Below are positions 24,442 to 32,042 of a stretch of DNA of 32,042 nucleotides, in pieces; within the stretch, counting starts at the first letter, position 1, and each line of letters opens with the position of its first letter. A program made the translations under genes and the position numbers. The stretch is from Acidobacteriota bacterium. Lineage in GTDB: Bacteria; Acidobacteriota; Terriglobia; UBA7540. Where the stretch lies: the NCBI GenBank assembly GCA_003225365.1, contig QHZN01000147.1:1-32042 (forward strand), read 5' to 3'. Below the pieces are notes generated by a model. It was not told the DNA's origin. It was given only the letters and a program-made list of their open reading frames with translations, and did no database searches.

Positions 24442-25220
24442 AGCTCATCATGCTGGTCGCCGGCCTCGGCCTCTTTGTCATTGGGGGCGAGCTTCGCCCC
24501 GCCGACCAGGGAACGAGCCTGCCCTCGCGCATCGACCCCAAAGCTCAGGAGCTCTTGACGAAAACCACGCAGGCGCTCGGGGGAGAAAGTTTTCTCAAAT
24601 TCAAATCACTCTACACGCGCGGCCGCGCCTTTGTATTTTCCGAGGGCGAGACGGCGGGCATGCTGCCGTTCGAAAGTACGGCGCAATTTCCCGACAAGCG
24701 ACGCTTCTCTTACGGGAAATTTCCGGCCGTGGTCTTGATTAACGACGGCGACCACGGGTGGGAAATCGACCGCTTTGGAATTATCCGGCAGCCGCCCGTT
24801 CAAATTCGCCGCTGGACGCTCGCCAACCGATATACGCTCGAGAACCTTCTGCGCGAGGTTCTCCGCGAACCGGGAATACTTGTGCAGTTCGGCGGCGTAG
24901 ATTTTGTCGATGCCGCCCCGGCTTTCGTCCTCGACCTCGTGGATGCGCGCCAAGTGCGCGTTCGGATTTACCTCCACCAAAGCAGTTTCCTGCCGCTTCG
25001 CATCGCCTACCAAGTGCAGGATCCGGACACTCACGAATGGCAGAAATACGAGGACTCTTACGGGGATTACCAGAAATTCCAGGGCATTCAAACCCCCATG
25101 CACGTCGGGCATTTTCTCGATGACGAGCGCATCACGGAGATTTATCGGACCGAAGCGGTGTACGACAAACCGATTCCGCCGGGATTCTTTGAGCCGGGGA
25201 ATCCCAAAGGGGTCTCCTAG
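24432..25220 (+). CDS. Exported LolA-like outer-membrane-sorting-family protein, hypothetical
   Basis: About 262 residues. The N-terminus MRYKLIMLVAGLGLFVIGG is a signal peptide or anchor. Next comes DPKAQELLTKTTQALGGESF, the usual opening of acidobacterial LolA/LppX-like proteins, then beta-strand-rich sequence and a closing KPIPPGFFEPG. The function is unknown; such proteins bind lipids or lipoproteins in the periplasm. I chose the TTG at 24432 because AAAGGA lies 8-9 bases before it and it supplies the basic n-region; ATG 24450 is the alternative. Both start and ribosome binding site lie in or at the repeat at 24354-24441. The longer frame from 24321 just translates that repeat. Confidence 0.7.
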   Translation: MRYKLIMLVAGLGLFVIGGELRPADQGTSLPSRIDPKAQELLTKTTQALGGESFLKFKSLYTRGRAFVFSEGETAGMLPFESTAQFPDKRRFSYGKFPAVVLINDGDHGWEIDRFGIIRQPPVQIRRWTLANRYTLENLLREVLREPGILVQFGGVDFVDAAPAFVLDLVDARQVRVRIYLHQSSFLPLRIAYQVQDPDTHEWQKYEDSYGDYQKFQGIQTPMHVGHFLDDERITEIYRTEAVYDKPIPPGFFEPGNPKGVS

Positions 25221-25279
25221 TCCGCCGTTCGCCAGGCGCGGGTGGACCGCCGATGTCCGCCTTGCGCGAGCGACCCATC

Positions 25280-25288
25280 TGCTATAAT
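25280..25288 (+). promoter_or_regulatory. Extended -10 promoter of hslV
   Basis: TGCTATAAT lies only 17 bases before the GTG start, with GGAGG at 25297-25301 in between. A TTGCGC that could be a -35 is 15 bases upstream of the TATAAT. The predicted leader is about 11 bases. The 11-mer TGCTATAATGG recurs at 28557-28567. Confidence 0.6.
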
Positions 25289-25305
25289 GGATTTTCGGAG
25301 GCTTC

Positions 25306-25848
25306 GTGAAAGAGTTCGGGCGTTTCAAAGGGACGACGATTCTGAGCGTCCGCCGCGGGAACCGGCTCGCCATGGGCGGCGACGGGCAAGTGACGATGGG
25401 CGAGAGCGTGGTGAAGCAGAAGGCTCGCAAGATTCGGCGTCTCTATAGCGACAAGATCCTCGCCGGTTTTGCGGGCTCGACCGCGGACGCGCTGTCGCTG
25501 TTTTCGCGCTTCGAGCAGAAGCTCGAGGAGTTCCACGGCAACCTCAGCCGGGCCGTGGTGGAGCTGGCCAAAGACTGGCGGACGGACCGCGCGTTGCGCC
25601 ACCTGGAAGCGCTGCTGCTCGTCGCCGACGACAAGAACACATACTTGGTGAGCGGCAACGGCGACGTCATCGAGCCCGACGACGGCATCGTGGCCATCGG
25701 TTCGGGCGGGCCGTACGCGCTCGCGGCCGCCCGCGCCCTTGCCAAGCATACCAGCCTGGCGGCCAAAGAGATCGTTCACGAAGCCATGATGCTGGCCGGC
25801 GAGATCTGCATTTTCACCAACGACCAGATCCTTGTCGAAGAGCTCTAG
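25306..25848 (+). CDS. hslV: ATP-dependent protease proteolytic subunit HslV
   Basis: 180 residues. The N-terminal nucleophile is Thr10 in GTTILSVRR, so a nine-residue propeptide (MKEFGRFKG) must be removed. Other family marks are [10 protein letters not shown] (23-32) and [16 protein letters not shown]. It forms the dodecameric peptidase that works with HslU. GTG start with GGAGG five bases upstream. Its TAG stop is the first codon of an inserted repeat (TAGCAGG). Confidence 0.95.
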   Translation: MKEFGRFKGTTILSVRRGNRLAMGGDGQVTMGESVVKQKARKIRRLYSDKILAGFAGSTADALSLFSRFEQKLEEFHGNLSRAVVELAKDWRTDRALRHLEALLLVADDKNTYLVSGNGDVIEPDDGIVAIGSGGPYALAAARALAKHTSLAAKEIVHEAMMLAGEICIFTNDQILVEEL

Positions 25849-25967
25849 CAGGTTGTGGAAGTACGTTTTAGGGGGATGATGAAGAATTCTTATGACGCAG
25901 TCGACCTGTGAGGCTGTCATCCTGAGCGAAGCGAAGGATCTGCTTTTCGAAAAATCAACAACCTAGC
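25846..25967. repeat. MITE-like element splitting hslV and hslU
   Basis: It begins TAGCAGGTTGT at the hslV stop and ends ACAACCTAGCA, so AGGTTGT/ACAACCT form short inverted ends. The interior (25874-25950) matches 5489-5565 in reverse orientation and includes CATCCTGAGCGAAGCGAAGG. It widens the hslV-hslU gap to 163 bases. Confidence 0.7.
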
Positions 25968-26011
25968 AGATTCTTCGTCGTCCCGATGAGGAGAGTCGAG
26001 AACCCATACCG

Positions 26012-27403
26012 ATGGTCTTCTACCTGCCTGAAAGCCTTGAAACCGCCGCCGCACTCGACGAGATGACGCCGCGCCAGATCGTCGCCGAGCTCGACAAACA
26101 CGTCATCGGCCAGCACGACGCCAAGCGCGCCGTGGCCGTCGCCCTGCGCAACCGCATTCGCCGCCAGAAGCTGCCTCAGGAATTGGCGGAAGAGATCCTG
26201 CCCAAGAACATCATCATGATCGGGCCCACGGGCGTGGGGAAGACCGAGATCGCTCGGCGGCTGGCGCGCCTGGCGAATTCTCCCTTCCTCAAAGTCGAAG
26301 CCTCACGCTTCACCGAAGTCGGCTACGTCGGCCGCGACGTCGAGTCCATGGTGCGCGACCTGGTGGAGATTGCGATTGACATGGTGCGCGAGGAAAAGCT
26401 CGACGAGATCGCCGAGAAGGCCGAGCAGAACGCCGAAGAGCGGCTGCTCGACCTCCTGCTCCCTCCCCAGCCCGCCCCGGCGCGCGGCGGAAACGATTCG
26501 TCTCCCGACGGGGCGGAAGCGTTCCAGCGCACGCGTGAAAAACTTCGCGCCCAGATCCGCGAAGGCAAGCTTGACGACCGCACGGTGGAGGTGGAAGTCC
26601 GCGAGCGCAGCTTCCCCGCATTCGAAATCGTCTCCTCGCAGGGCATCGAGGAGATGGACATCAACTTCAAGGATATGCTGCCGGGCCTGTTTGGCCAGCG
26701 CAGCAAGAAGCGCCGCATGCGCGTCAACGAAGCCATGGATTACCTCGTCCAGGAGGAAGAGAACAAACTCATCGACATGGACCAGGTGACGCGCACCGCG
26801 GTGGAGCGCGCCGAACAATCGGGCATCATCTTCATTGACGAAATCGATAAGATCGCGGGCCGCGAGCGCGGTCACGGCCCCGACGTCAGCCGCGAGGGCG
26901 TGCAGCGCGACATCCTGCCCATCGTCGAGGGCACCACCGTCAACACGCGCTACGGTATGGTGCGCACCGACCACATCCTGTTCATCGCCGCCGGCGCCTT
27001 CCACGTGGCGAAGCCCTCCGACCTGATTCCGGAACTCCAGGGCCGGTTCCCCATCCGCGTGGAGCTCGCTACGCTCAGCGTGGAGGACTTCATCCGCATT
27101 CTCCAGGAGCCCAAGAGCGCCCTGGTCAAGCAGTACACCGCGCTGCTCGAGACCGAAGGCATCAAGCTTTCTTTCAGCGACGACGCGCTCGAGGTGGTCG
27201 CACAGTTCGCCGCCCGCGTGAACGAGCAGACGGAGAACATCGGCGCCCGGCGCCTGCACACTATCATGGAGAAGCTGCTGGAAGAGATTTCCTTCGAGGG
27301 CCCGGATTTGAAGAAGAAAACCGTGCGCATTGACGCAGCCTACGTTCAGAAGCAGTTGGCGGAGATTGTCAAGGACCAGGACTTGAGCCGGTACATCTTG
27401 TGA
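26012..27403 (+). CDS. hslU: ATP-dependent protease ATPase subunit HslU
   Basis: 463 residues, AAA+ unfoldase of the HslUV protease. Walker A GPTGVGKT (71-78), pore loop GYVG (104-107), I-domain about 110-240, Walker B IIFIDEID (272-279), and the C-terminal SRYIL that docks into HslV. The ATG at 26012 is used; ATG 26063 ([17 protein letters not shown]) is a plausible shorter start, since the extra 17 residues are not conserved and no clear ribosome binding site precedes either. It is separated from hslV by a repeat element. Confidence 0.95.
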   Translation: MVFYLPESLETAAALDEMTPRQIVAELDKHVIGQHDAKRAVAVALRNRIRRQKLPQELAEEILPKNIIMIGPTGVGKTEIARRLARLANSPFLKVEASRFTEVGYVGRDVESMVRDLVEIAIDMVREEKLDEIAEKAEQNAEERLLDLLLPPQPAPARGGNDSSPDGAEAFQRTREKLRAQIREGKLDDRTVEVEVRERSFPAFEIVSSQGIEEMDINFKDMLPGLFGQRSKKRRMRVNEAMDYLVQEEENKLIDMDQVTRTAVERAEQSGIIFIDEIDKIAGRERGHGPDVSREGVQRDILPIVEGTTVNTRYGMVRTDHILFIAAGAFHVAKPSDLIPELQGRFPIRVELATLSVEDFIRILQEPKSALVKQYTALLETEGIKLSFSDDALEVVAQFAARVNEQTENIGARRLHTIMEKLLEEISFEGPDLKKKTVRIDAAYVQKQLAEIVKDQDLSRYIL

Positions 27404-28536
27404 CGCGCCCTCCGCGTGCCGAGCGCCCATTCGGCCTCTCCAGGGGGAAACCAGGTCACCTCCCCTCTCTCCCAACCTCCCGAGCCGCCGCCGTCGCTCT
27501 ATCGGCGCTCGTCGCCGCCTGCGGAGTGCAAGGGCCGCCGCGGCCGCCCCGCGTCGAGCAGCCGGCCGCTGTCCGCGATTTCGCGGCCATCCAGCGTGGC
27601 AAAAAATTCGTGATCACTTTCACGCTCCCCACTTTGGCGACCGACGGCGAGCGGCTCACCAAGCCTTTGGAAGTGGAAATCTTTCGGGTCATAACTCTCC
27701 CCATGGGAAAGCCGCCGGCGTCGCCGCCCGGCGGTTCGCCCTGGAAAACCTTTCTTGAAAAAGACCTCGGCTCGCCGCCCCGCTCCCCTTCCGTTGCCCT
27801 CGAGGTCGCGGTCACCGACGCGGAGCTTATGCAATTCCGCGACGCTACGTGGACGTTTTATTTGCGAACCCTGACGCGAGGCTTTCGGCGGCGTCCAGTC
27901 GCGAGCGGTTGGTCGAACGCTCAGAGCCGGACGCTTCAAGACGTCTCGCAGCCTGTGGGGCCCATTCAGATTCAAACCACGGAGAAGGCGCTGGTTCTCC
28001 GCTGGCCCCCCCCTGCCCAAAGCATCAGCGGCGGCGCTTCGCGCGAGCCTTCCGGATACAGCGTGTTTCGAAGCCCAAGCGGCAAGGCCGGCACGTTCCA
28101 ACTTCTCGGCGAAACACCCACCGCCTCATACTCCGACCCAAATTTTCAGTTTGGGACGCCGTACTATTACTTCGTCCGCGCCTTCTTCAAAACAAGCTCG
28201 AACCTCGCGGAGTCGGACGATTCCCCGGTTGCAGAAATCACCCCGAGCGACACGTTTCCCCCGCGCGCGCCATCGGACCTTACGGCCGTTTTCGCCGGCG
28301 GAATCGTGGATTTGATTTGGAAGGCTAACACGGAGACCGACCTCGCGGGGTACAATGTCGAGCGGCGAGTGGAGGGGGCGCAAATCGTGAAGCTCAATCC
28401 CACCCTTCTTCCCACGCCGGTCTTCCGCGACACAACGGTTGAGCCGGGCAGAAAGTATTTCTACCGCGTGAGGGCCGCGGACCGGTCCGGAAATACCAGC
28501 GCGCCGTCCGAGGAGGTTGAAGTCGAAGCGCGCTGA
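27400..28536 (+). CDS. Lipoprotein with fibronectin type III-like domains
   Basis: 378 residues. A signal peptide ends in lipobox LVAAC with Cys41, followed by [10 protein letters not shown]. The rest is beta-rich: an N-terminal region to about 180 and two FN3-like repeats (about 190-285 and 290-375), each closing with a YYYFVRA or YFYRVRAAD strand typical of FN3. Probably anchored in the outer or inner membrane; the role is unknown. Its GTG start overlaps the hslU stop (GTGA), so it is translationally coupled to hslU. Confidence 0.8.
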   Translation: MTRPPRAERPFGLSRGKPGHLPSLPTSRAAAVALSALVAACGVQGPPRPPRVEQPAAVRDFAAIQRGKKFVITFTLPTLATDGERLTKPLEVEIFRVITLPMGKPPASPPGGSPWKTFLEKDLGSPPRSPSVALEVAVTDAELMQFRDATWTFYLRTLTRGFRRRPVASGWSNAQSRTLQDVSQPVGPIQIQTTEKALVLRWPPPAQSISGGASREPSGYSVFRSPSGKAGTFQLLGETPTASYSDPNFQFGTPYYYFVRAFFKTSSNLAESDDSPVAEITPSDTFPPRAPSDLTAVFAGGIVDLIWKANTETDLAGYNVERRVEGAQIVKLNPTLLPTPVFRDTTVEPGRKYFYRVRAADRSGNTSAPSEEVEVEAR

Positions 28537-28556
28537 TCGGTTTCTCGGAAGCGGGG

Positions 28557-28565
28557 TGCTATAAT
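28557..28565 (+). promoter_or_regulatory. Extended -10 element, possible promoter for DUF3592-like gene
   Basis: TGCTATAAT, identical to the hslV promoter core. It lies about 118 bases before the next start codon, with the hairpin at 28604-28629 in the leader. No convincing -35. Confidence 0.45.
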
Positions 28566-28603
28566 GGCGGCGGACGCCTGTTAAGATCAGTGGCCAGTGA
28601 CCC

Positions 28604-28629
28604 TGACCCCTCGACTTCGCTCGGGGTCA
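28604..28629. repeat. Hairpin of the CCCTGAG/CGAAGGG repeat family
   Basis: TGACCCC and GGGGTCA form a 7-bp stem around a TCGACTTCGCTC loop. Read in reverse it resembles the core at 12178-12197. Confidence 0.55.
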
Positions 28630-28682
28630 CTTAGCGTAAGCGTGGGGGCGCACGCGAAGGGTCACTCGTCACATTCTTCATC

Positions 28683-29147
28683 ATGATCTCCCTCAACGGT
28701 GCTCCGGAGATTCTGCTCGCCGCCGCATTGGCTCTCGCAAGCGCCCTCACCGTGGTTTTGGTAAGGCGCCGGCGGCGCAAAAGCCCCGATGAATTGGAGC
28801 GCTTGCGCCGCCTCGACGTCAATCGGCACGGGCGCCTGGCGACGGGGCAGATTCTGGATTTTGTCGAGCCGCCTCCCGGCAAAGCCGGCCCGCGCCTGAT
28901 GACGTATAAGTACAATGTCGGCGGCGTCGGTTACGAAGCCGCGCAGGATATTTCGGCGCTGCCGGGCGTGGTCAAGGTGGCGCGCCGCGCAGCGGGTCAA
29001 GTCGTCAACCTGAAGTACGACCCGCGACGGCCGACGAACTCCATCCTGGCCTGCGAGGAGTGGTCGGGCATCCCGGTACTCGACAGCGCGGGCGAACGCC
29101 ACCAGGCGCCGCTTTCCGCCGCCGACAAGCCGGCGGAGCAGTCCTGA
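28683..29147 (+). CDS. Small membrane protein, DUF3592-like
   Basis: 154 residues. One N-terminal membrane helix (about 9-27) is followed by a basic stretch (RRRRRKSPDELERLRRL), then a small beta domain with MTYKYNVGGVGYEAAQD and VNLKYDPRRPTNSIL. The last motif is typical of DUF3592-type proteins. The function is unknown. Confidence 0.75.
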   Translation: MISLNGAPEILLAAALALASALTVVLVRRRRRKSPDELERLRRLDVNRHGRLATGQILDFVEPPPGKAGPRLMTYKYNVGGVGYEAAQDISALPGVVKVARRAAGQVVNLKYDPRRPTNSILACEEWSGIPVLDSAGERHQAPLSAADKPAEQS

Positions 29148-29219
29148 CTCGCCGCGCGCCGTTCGCGTACGAACGCATTCACCTATTGAAGACTGCAAAA
29201 TATAGCGACGTTCGTCCGC

Positions 29220-29256
29220 TGTAGCGCCACTTGGCGCCTGCCCCGCAGGGCGGGGA
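29220..29256. repeat. TGTAGCGCC half-element with two hairpins
   Basis: It starts TGTAGCGCC, followed by GCGCCA/TGGCGC and CCCCGC/GCGGGG hairpins. A partial member of the 4805-4904 family, located before the carboxylase gene. Confidence 0.5.
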
Positions 29257-29326
29257 GCGGAGAAAGACGGCCCGAAGGCTCGTGGCGGTCGGGGAGCGCT
29301 CGTCACTATATTTCGAAAAATTCAGC

Positions 29327-30877
29327 ATGACGCATCAGGAGAAATTCGAGGAATTGCGCCGGAGAAACGCTCGAGCGGAGCAAGGCGGCGGCGAAGAGCG
29401 CCGCGCGCGCCAGGCCGCGGAGGGCAAAATCTCCGCTCGAGAGCGGCTGGAGCTGCTCTTTGACGAAGATACGTTCGAGGAGACCGACAAGCTGGTCGAG
29501 CACCACTCCCAGGATTTCGGCCTCGCCGACCAGCGTATTCCCGGCGACGGCGTGGTGACCGGATCCGGACGGATCAACGCCCGTCTGGCTTTTGCCTTCG
29601 CGCAGGACTTCACGGTTTTCGGCGGCTCGTTGAGCGAGGCCAACGCCGCCAAAATTTGCAAGGCCATGGACCTGGCGATGAAAGTCGGCGCGCCCATCAT
29701 CGGCCTGAACGATTCCGGCGGGGCGCGCATTCAGGAAGGTGTCGCCTCGCTCGCCGGCTATGCGGACATCTTCCTTCGCAACACCCTGGCCTCGGGCGTG
29801 GTGCCTCAGATCTCCGCCATCCTAGGCCCCTGCGCGGGGGGCGCCGTCTATTCCCCGGCCATCACGGATTTCACCTTCATGGTGGAGAACACGAGTTGCA
29901 TGTTCGTGACCGGGCCCGACGTGATCAAGACCGTCATGCACGAGAACGTGACCAAGGAAGAGCTGGGCGGCGCGATGACTCACAACTCGACCAGCGGCGT
30001 TGCGCACTTCATCGCCCACGACGACCCCGACTGCCTGGCGCTCATCCGCGAGCTGCTTTCGTTTATTCCTCAAAACAACCGCGAAGACCCGCCGCGTCTG
30101 GATTCCGCGGACCCCGCGGACCGCCGCGACGACTCGCTCGATACGCTCGTGCCGCCCGAGTCCGACAAGCCCTACGACATTCGCGAAATCATCCATCGCG
30201 TCGTGGACGGCGGCGCCTTCCTGGAGGTCCAGGAACTTTTTGCCAAGAATCTGGTTGTGGGTTTTGCGCGGCTCGGGGGGCAAAGCGTGGGCATTGTCGC
30301 CAATCAGCCCTCGGTGCTCGCGGGCTGCCTCGACATCAACGCCTCGGTCAAAGGCGCGCGCTTCGTCCGCTTCTGCGACGCCTTCAACATCCCGCTCGTG
30401 ACCTTCGAGGATGTTCCGGGCTTCCTCCCCGGGAGTGCCCAGGAGTTCGGCGGCATCATCCGCCACGGGGCAAAGCTTCTTTATGCGTTCGCCGAAGCCA
30501 CCGTGCCCAAAATTACCGTCATCACGCGCAAGGCCTACGGCGGCGCCTATTGCGTGATGGCTTCGAAACACATTCGCACCGACGTCAATTACGCCTATCC
30601 CACCGCAGAAATCGCCGTCATGGGGCCCGAAGGCGCCGTCAATATCGTCTATCGCCGCGAGCTGCAAAAGGCCGACGACCAGGCGAAATTGCGCGCCGAG
30701 AAAGTGGAAGAATTCCGTCGGCGCTTTGCCAACCCTTTCGTCGCCGCCGAACGCGGCTACATTGACGCCGTCATCGAGCCGCGAGACACGCGCCCCAAGC
30801 TCATCGCCGCCCTGCGCATGCTCGAAAACAAACGCGACACCAACCCGCCCAAGAAACATGGCAATATTCCGCTTTAA
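29327..30877 (+). CDS. pccB: Acyl-CoA (propionyl-CoA type) carboxylase carboxyltransferase beta subunit
   Basis: 516 residues, full length. Two crotonase-like halves: [13 protein letters not shown] (126-138) and [12 protein letters not shown] (167-178) in the first, and [14 protein letters not shown] and [13 protein letters not shown] in the second. It transfers CO2 from carboxybiotin to propionyl-CoA or a similar acyl-CoA. The biotin carboxylase/BCCP subunit is not nearby. ATG 29327 gives the standard [20 protein letters not shown]; the upstream extension to 29231 translates repeat sequence. Its last 100 or so bases have a second, diverged copy at 31643-31742. Confidence 0.92.
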   Translation: MTHQEKFEELRRRNARAEQGGGEERRARQAAEGKISARERLELLFDEDTFEETDKLVEHHSQDFGLADQRIPGDGVVTGSGRINARLAFAFAQDFTVFGGSLSEANAAKICKAMDLAMKVGAPIIGLNDSGGARIQEGVASLAGYADIFLRNTLASGVVPQISAILGPCAGGAVYSPAITDFTFMVENTSCMFVTGPDVIKTVMHENVTKEELGGAMTHNSTSGVAHFIAHDDPDCLALIRELLSFIPQNNREDPPRLDSADPADRRDDSLDTLVPPESDKPYDIREIIHRVVDGGAFLEVQELFAKNLVVGFARLGGQSVGIVANQPSVLAGCLDINASVKGARFVRFCDAFNIPLVTFEDVPGFLPGSAQEFGGIIRHGAKLLYAFAEATVPKITVITRKAYGGAYCVMASKHIRTDVNYAYPTAEIAVMGPEGAVNIVYRRELQKADDQAKLRAEKVEEFRRRFANPFVAAERGYIDAVIEPRDTRPKLIAALRMLENKRDTNPPKKHGNIPL

Positions 30878-30892
30878 TGAGCCCGCCGGACT

Positions 30893-30922
30893 TTGCCAGC
30901 GGTTGGTTTTAGTGTGTATAAT
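30893..30922 (+). promoter_or_regulatory. Promoter of vapBC
   Basis: TTGCCA (30893-30898, five of six consensus), an 18-base spacer and TATAAT (30917-30922). It lies 15 bases after the carboxylase stop codon. Transcription should start near 30929, just before vapB; autorepression by VapBC at this site would be typical of the family. Confidence 0.7.
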
Positions 30923-30954
30923 TGGCACGTCGGGATACACATGGGGGGCGAGCC

Positions 30955-31173
30955 ATGCGGGGAACCGTTCTGAAGAGACATAACTTGATCGTCGAGATCG
31001 ATAAAGTCCACCGCCTACGCCGCCAGCTCAAGGCGCGCAGTAACTCCGAAGCGGTGCGCATGGCCATCGACCGAGAGCTGGCCACCTCGATGGGCTTAAA
31101 TGCTCTTAAGAGATTACGTGACCTCCGAGCCATCGAGGACGTCTTTGATCGCGCACCTTCTAAGCGAAGATGA
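30955..31173 (+). CDS. vapB: VapB-type antitoxin
   Basis: 72 residues. The middle (VHRLRRQLKARSNSEAVRMA) resembles a ribbon-helix-helix DNA-binding segment. The C-terminal half is charged and probably wraps the toxin. ATG 30955 follows GGGGGGCGAG; an in-frame start at 30922 would overlap the TATAAT and is rejected. The stop overlaps the start of the PIN-domain gene (ATGA), the usual toxin-antitoxin coupling. Family assignment is from size, context and pattern. Confidence 0.75.
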   Translation: MRGTVLKRHNLIVEIDKVHRLRRQLKARSNSEAVRMAIDRELATSMGLNALKRLRDLRAIEDVFDRAPSKRR

Positions 31174-31634
31174 CACTGATACCTCGAGGGCCGCTGCTGT
31201 TTGATACCTCCGCGTACATCCGCTTTTTTCATCATAACGCCTGGTCGTGGTTAGCCACAAGGCGGGAACGGTTCGAGCGGACCATCCTGACCGCCGTCGT
31301 GGCGGCCGAGTTGTATGCGGGCACCCGCAGCGCTGAAGAGAAACAGGCTGTTGACGAATTGTGTCTGGCGCACAGATCTCTTGGCAATCTCTCTTCTCCA
31401 TCGGCGGAGTTATGGCTGGAGGCAGGTGTGTTGCTGGGACGATACAAACGCATTTACGGGAGTCTGCGCATGGCCGACCATTTCCGCGATGTGCTTATCG
31501 CCTTGGAGGCCGCCGGACACCACGCAACCCTCATGACTGAAAATGCGCCGGACTTCGTTCGTTGGCAGAGGCTTTTTCGGTCCGCCGGGAAGGGACTTAT
31601 CGTTTTCGATCTCCGCAAGTGGTCTGAAAAGTAA
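31170..31634 (+). CDS. vapC: VapC-type PIN-domain ribonuclease toxin
   Basis: 154 residues of the PIN fold. Acidic residues expected to bind Mg2+ are Asp12 (LLFDTSAYI), Glu47 (VVAAELYAG) and Asp107 (HFRDVLIAL), with the closing TENAPDF (123-129) carrying Asp128. VapC toxins cut tRNA or rRNA when VapB is lost; the target is not predictable here. It overlaps vapB by four bases. Confidence 0.88.
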   Translation: MTLIPRGPLLFDTSAYIRFFHHNAWSWLATRRERFERTILTAVVAAELYAGTRSAEEKQAVDELCLAHRSLGNLSSPSAELWLEAGVLLGRYKRIYGSLRMADHFRDVLIALEAAGHHATLMTENAPDFVRWQRLFRSAGKGLIVFDLRKWSEK

Positions 31635-31642
31635 AGGCCCGG

Positions 31643-31742
31643 CCGCGCAACACGCAGCCCAAGCTCATCGCCGCCCTCCGTATGCTAGAGAACAAGCGCG
31701 ACACCAACGCGCCCCAAAAAGCACGGAAATATCCCTCTATAG
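31643..31742 (+). pseudogene. Decayed second copy of the carboxylase beta-subunit 3' end
   Basis: The frame reads [20 protein letters not shown] then TNAPQK. After one extra base it reads HGNIPL and a TAG stop. The gene's own tail reads [32 protein letters not shown] and stop. In the shared codons most base differences are at third positions and silent (CTG/CTC, CGC/CGT, CTC/CTA, GAA/GAG, AAA/AAG). It therefore descends from a gene that was under selection, and is not a recent copying error. Nothing of the gene upstream of this point is present. Confidence 0.85.
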
Positions 31743-31761
31743 ATTTGAAGTTCCATGGTGC

Positions 31762-31778
31762 TAGAATTCGGCGAGGAG
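31762..31778 (+). promoter_or_regulatory. Extended -10 and ribosome binding site of the nucleotidyltransferase gene
   Basis: TAGAAT (31762-31767) preceded by TGC, then GAGGAG (31773-31778) seven bases before the ATG at 31786. An earlier ATG at 31781 runs straight into a stop. Confidence 0.5.
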
Positions 31779-31785
31779 CCATGCT

Positions 31786-32042
31786 ATGAATCATCACGGC
31801 CTGTCAGTCTCGAAGGAAAAACTCGCCGCGTTTTGCGCCCGTCATCACATCCGCAAGCTCGCTTTTTTTGGATCTGTGCTGCGCAATGACTTCCAGCCCG
31901 ACAGCGACGTGGACGTGCTCGTGGAGTTTGAGCCGGGCCACACGGTTGGGCTGCTTCGCATGGCTGGCCTCGAAATGGAGCTTTCCGAAATGTTGGGGAG
32001 GAAGGCGGATTTGCGCACGCCTGGTGATCTGAGCCGATATTT
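31786..32042 (+). CDS. mntA: MNT-type nucleotidyltransferase antitoxin, partial at window end
   Basis: The first 85 residues are visible and the gene continues past the window. It shows the minimal nucleotidyltransferase signature [20 protein letters not shown] (27-46), with GS and the DVD metal-binding aspartates. Such proteins modify (AMPylate) and neutralise HEPN ribonuclease toxins, so a hepT gene is expected just downstream. It directly follows the decayed carboxylase tail. Confidence 0.85.
   Translation, partial: MNHHGLSVSKEKLAAFCARHHIRKLAFFGSVLRNDFQPDSDVDVLVEFEPGHTVGLLRMAGLEMELSEMLGRKADLRTPGDLSRY

Noticed and set aside
26303-27475. 390-residue frame opposite hslU
   Set aside because: Antisense shadow of hslU, with low-complexity His/Ala/Asp-rich composition.
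28604-28629. Rho-independent terminator after the lipoprotein gene
   Set aside because: The stem is not followed by a T-run and its sequence belongs to the interspersed repeat family.
29822-30940. 372-residue frame opposite the carboxylase beta-subunit gene
   Set aside because: Antisense shadow; the plus strand carries a full-length conserved enzyme.
30923-30940. Possible sigma-54 promoter (TGGCACG) before vapB
   Set aside because: The -12 TTGC element is missing at the needed spacing, and a good sigma-70 promoter overlaps.

Overview
The window looks like chromosomal DNA from an uncultured member of the Acidobacteriota, probably a metagenome assembly. This is an inference. It rests on high GC, a duplicated MacB/FtsX permease of the acidobacterial 'ADOP' type with no partner ATPase, twin-arginine Gfo/Idh/MocA and sugar-isomerase proteins, and a dense load of short palindromic repeats. 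No rRNA or tRNA gene, CRISPR array or transposase was recognised.

Layout. 1-4.2 kb: ADOP permease (minus strand) divergent from a class I/II aminotransferase. 4.2-4.9 kb: a gene-free block of palindromes and a 100-bp element with 14-bp inverted ends. 4.9-9.5 kb: an orphan Tat-exported gluconate-dehydrogenase-type subunit 3, a three-domain acyl ligase/carrier/acyltransferase fusion, and a TonB-family protein with an extra membrane domain. 9.7-14.7 kb: sugar isomerases, a DPH6-like PP-loop enzyme, a methyltransferase, and a Tat-exported isomerase/oxidoreductase pair. 14.7-19.6 kb: a compact housekeeping run rplU-rpmA-obgE-nadD-rsfS-(sigma-54 activator)-rlmH-cobO behind a near-consensus promoter. 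19.9-23 kb: accD (broken), folC and a PlsC acyltransferase. 23-25.2 kb: two doubtful small ORFs, a short-chain dehydrogenase and an exported LolA-like protein. 25.3-29.1 kb: hslV-hslU-FN3 lipoprotein and a DUF3592-like membrane protein. 29.3-32 kb: an acyl-CoA carboxylase beta subunit followed by toxin-antitoxin genes.

The most notable points are these. (1) accD lacks about 160 nt from its catalytic half and is out of frame across the junction. (2) A vapBC module sits between the intact 3' end of the carboxylase beta-subunit gene and a second, diverged and frameshifted copy of that 3' end, directly before an MNT nucleotidyltransferase gene. This suggests that toxin-antitoxin modules enter behind this gene and bring or displace its tail. 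(3) Several families of MITE/REP-like elements have entered genes. They supply stop codons, a C-terminus of about 68 residues, an internal loop, and the ribosome binding site of a start.

Functionally, the centre of the window serves ribosome assembly and NAD/cobalamin metabolism. The flanks serve acyl-lipid synthesis (acyl ligase-acyltransferase fusion, PlsC, AccD, carboxylase beta subunit), proteolysis (HslVU) and extracytoplasmic sugar handling.
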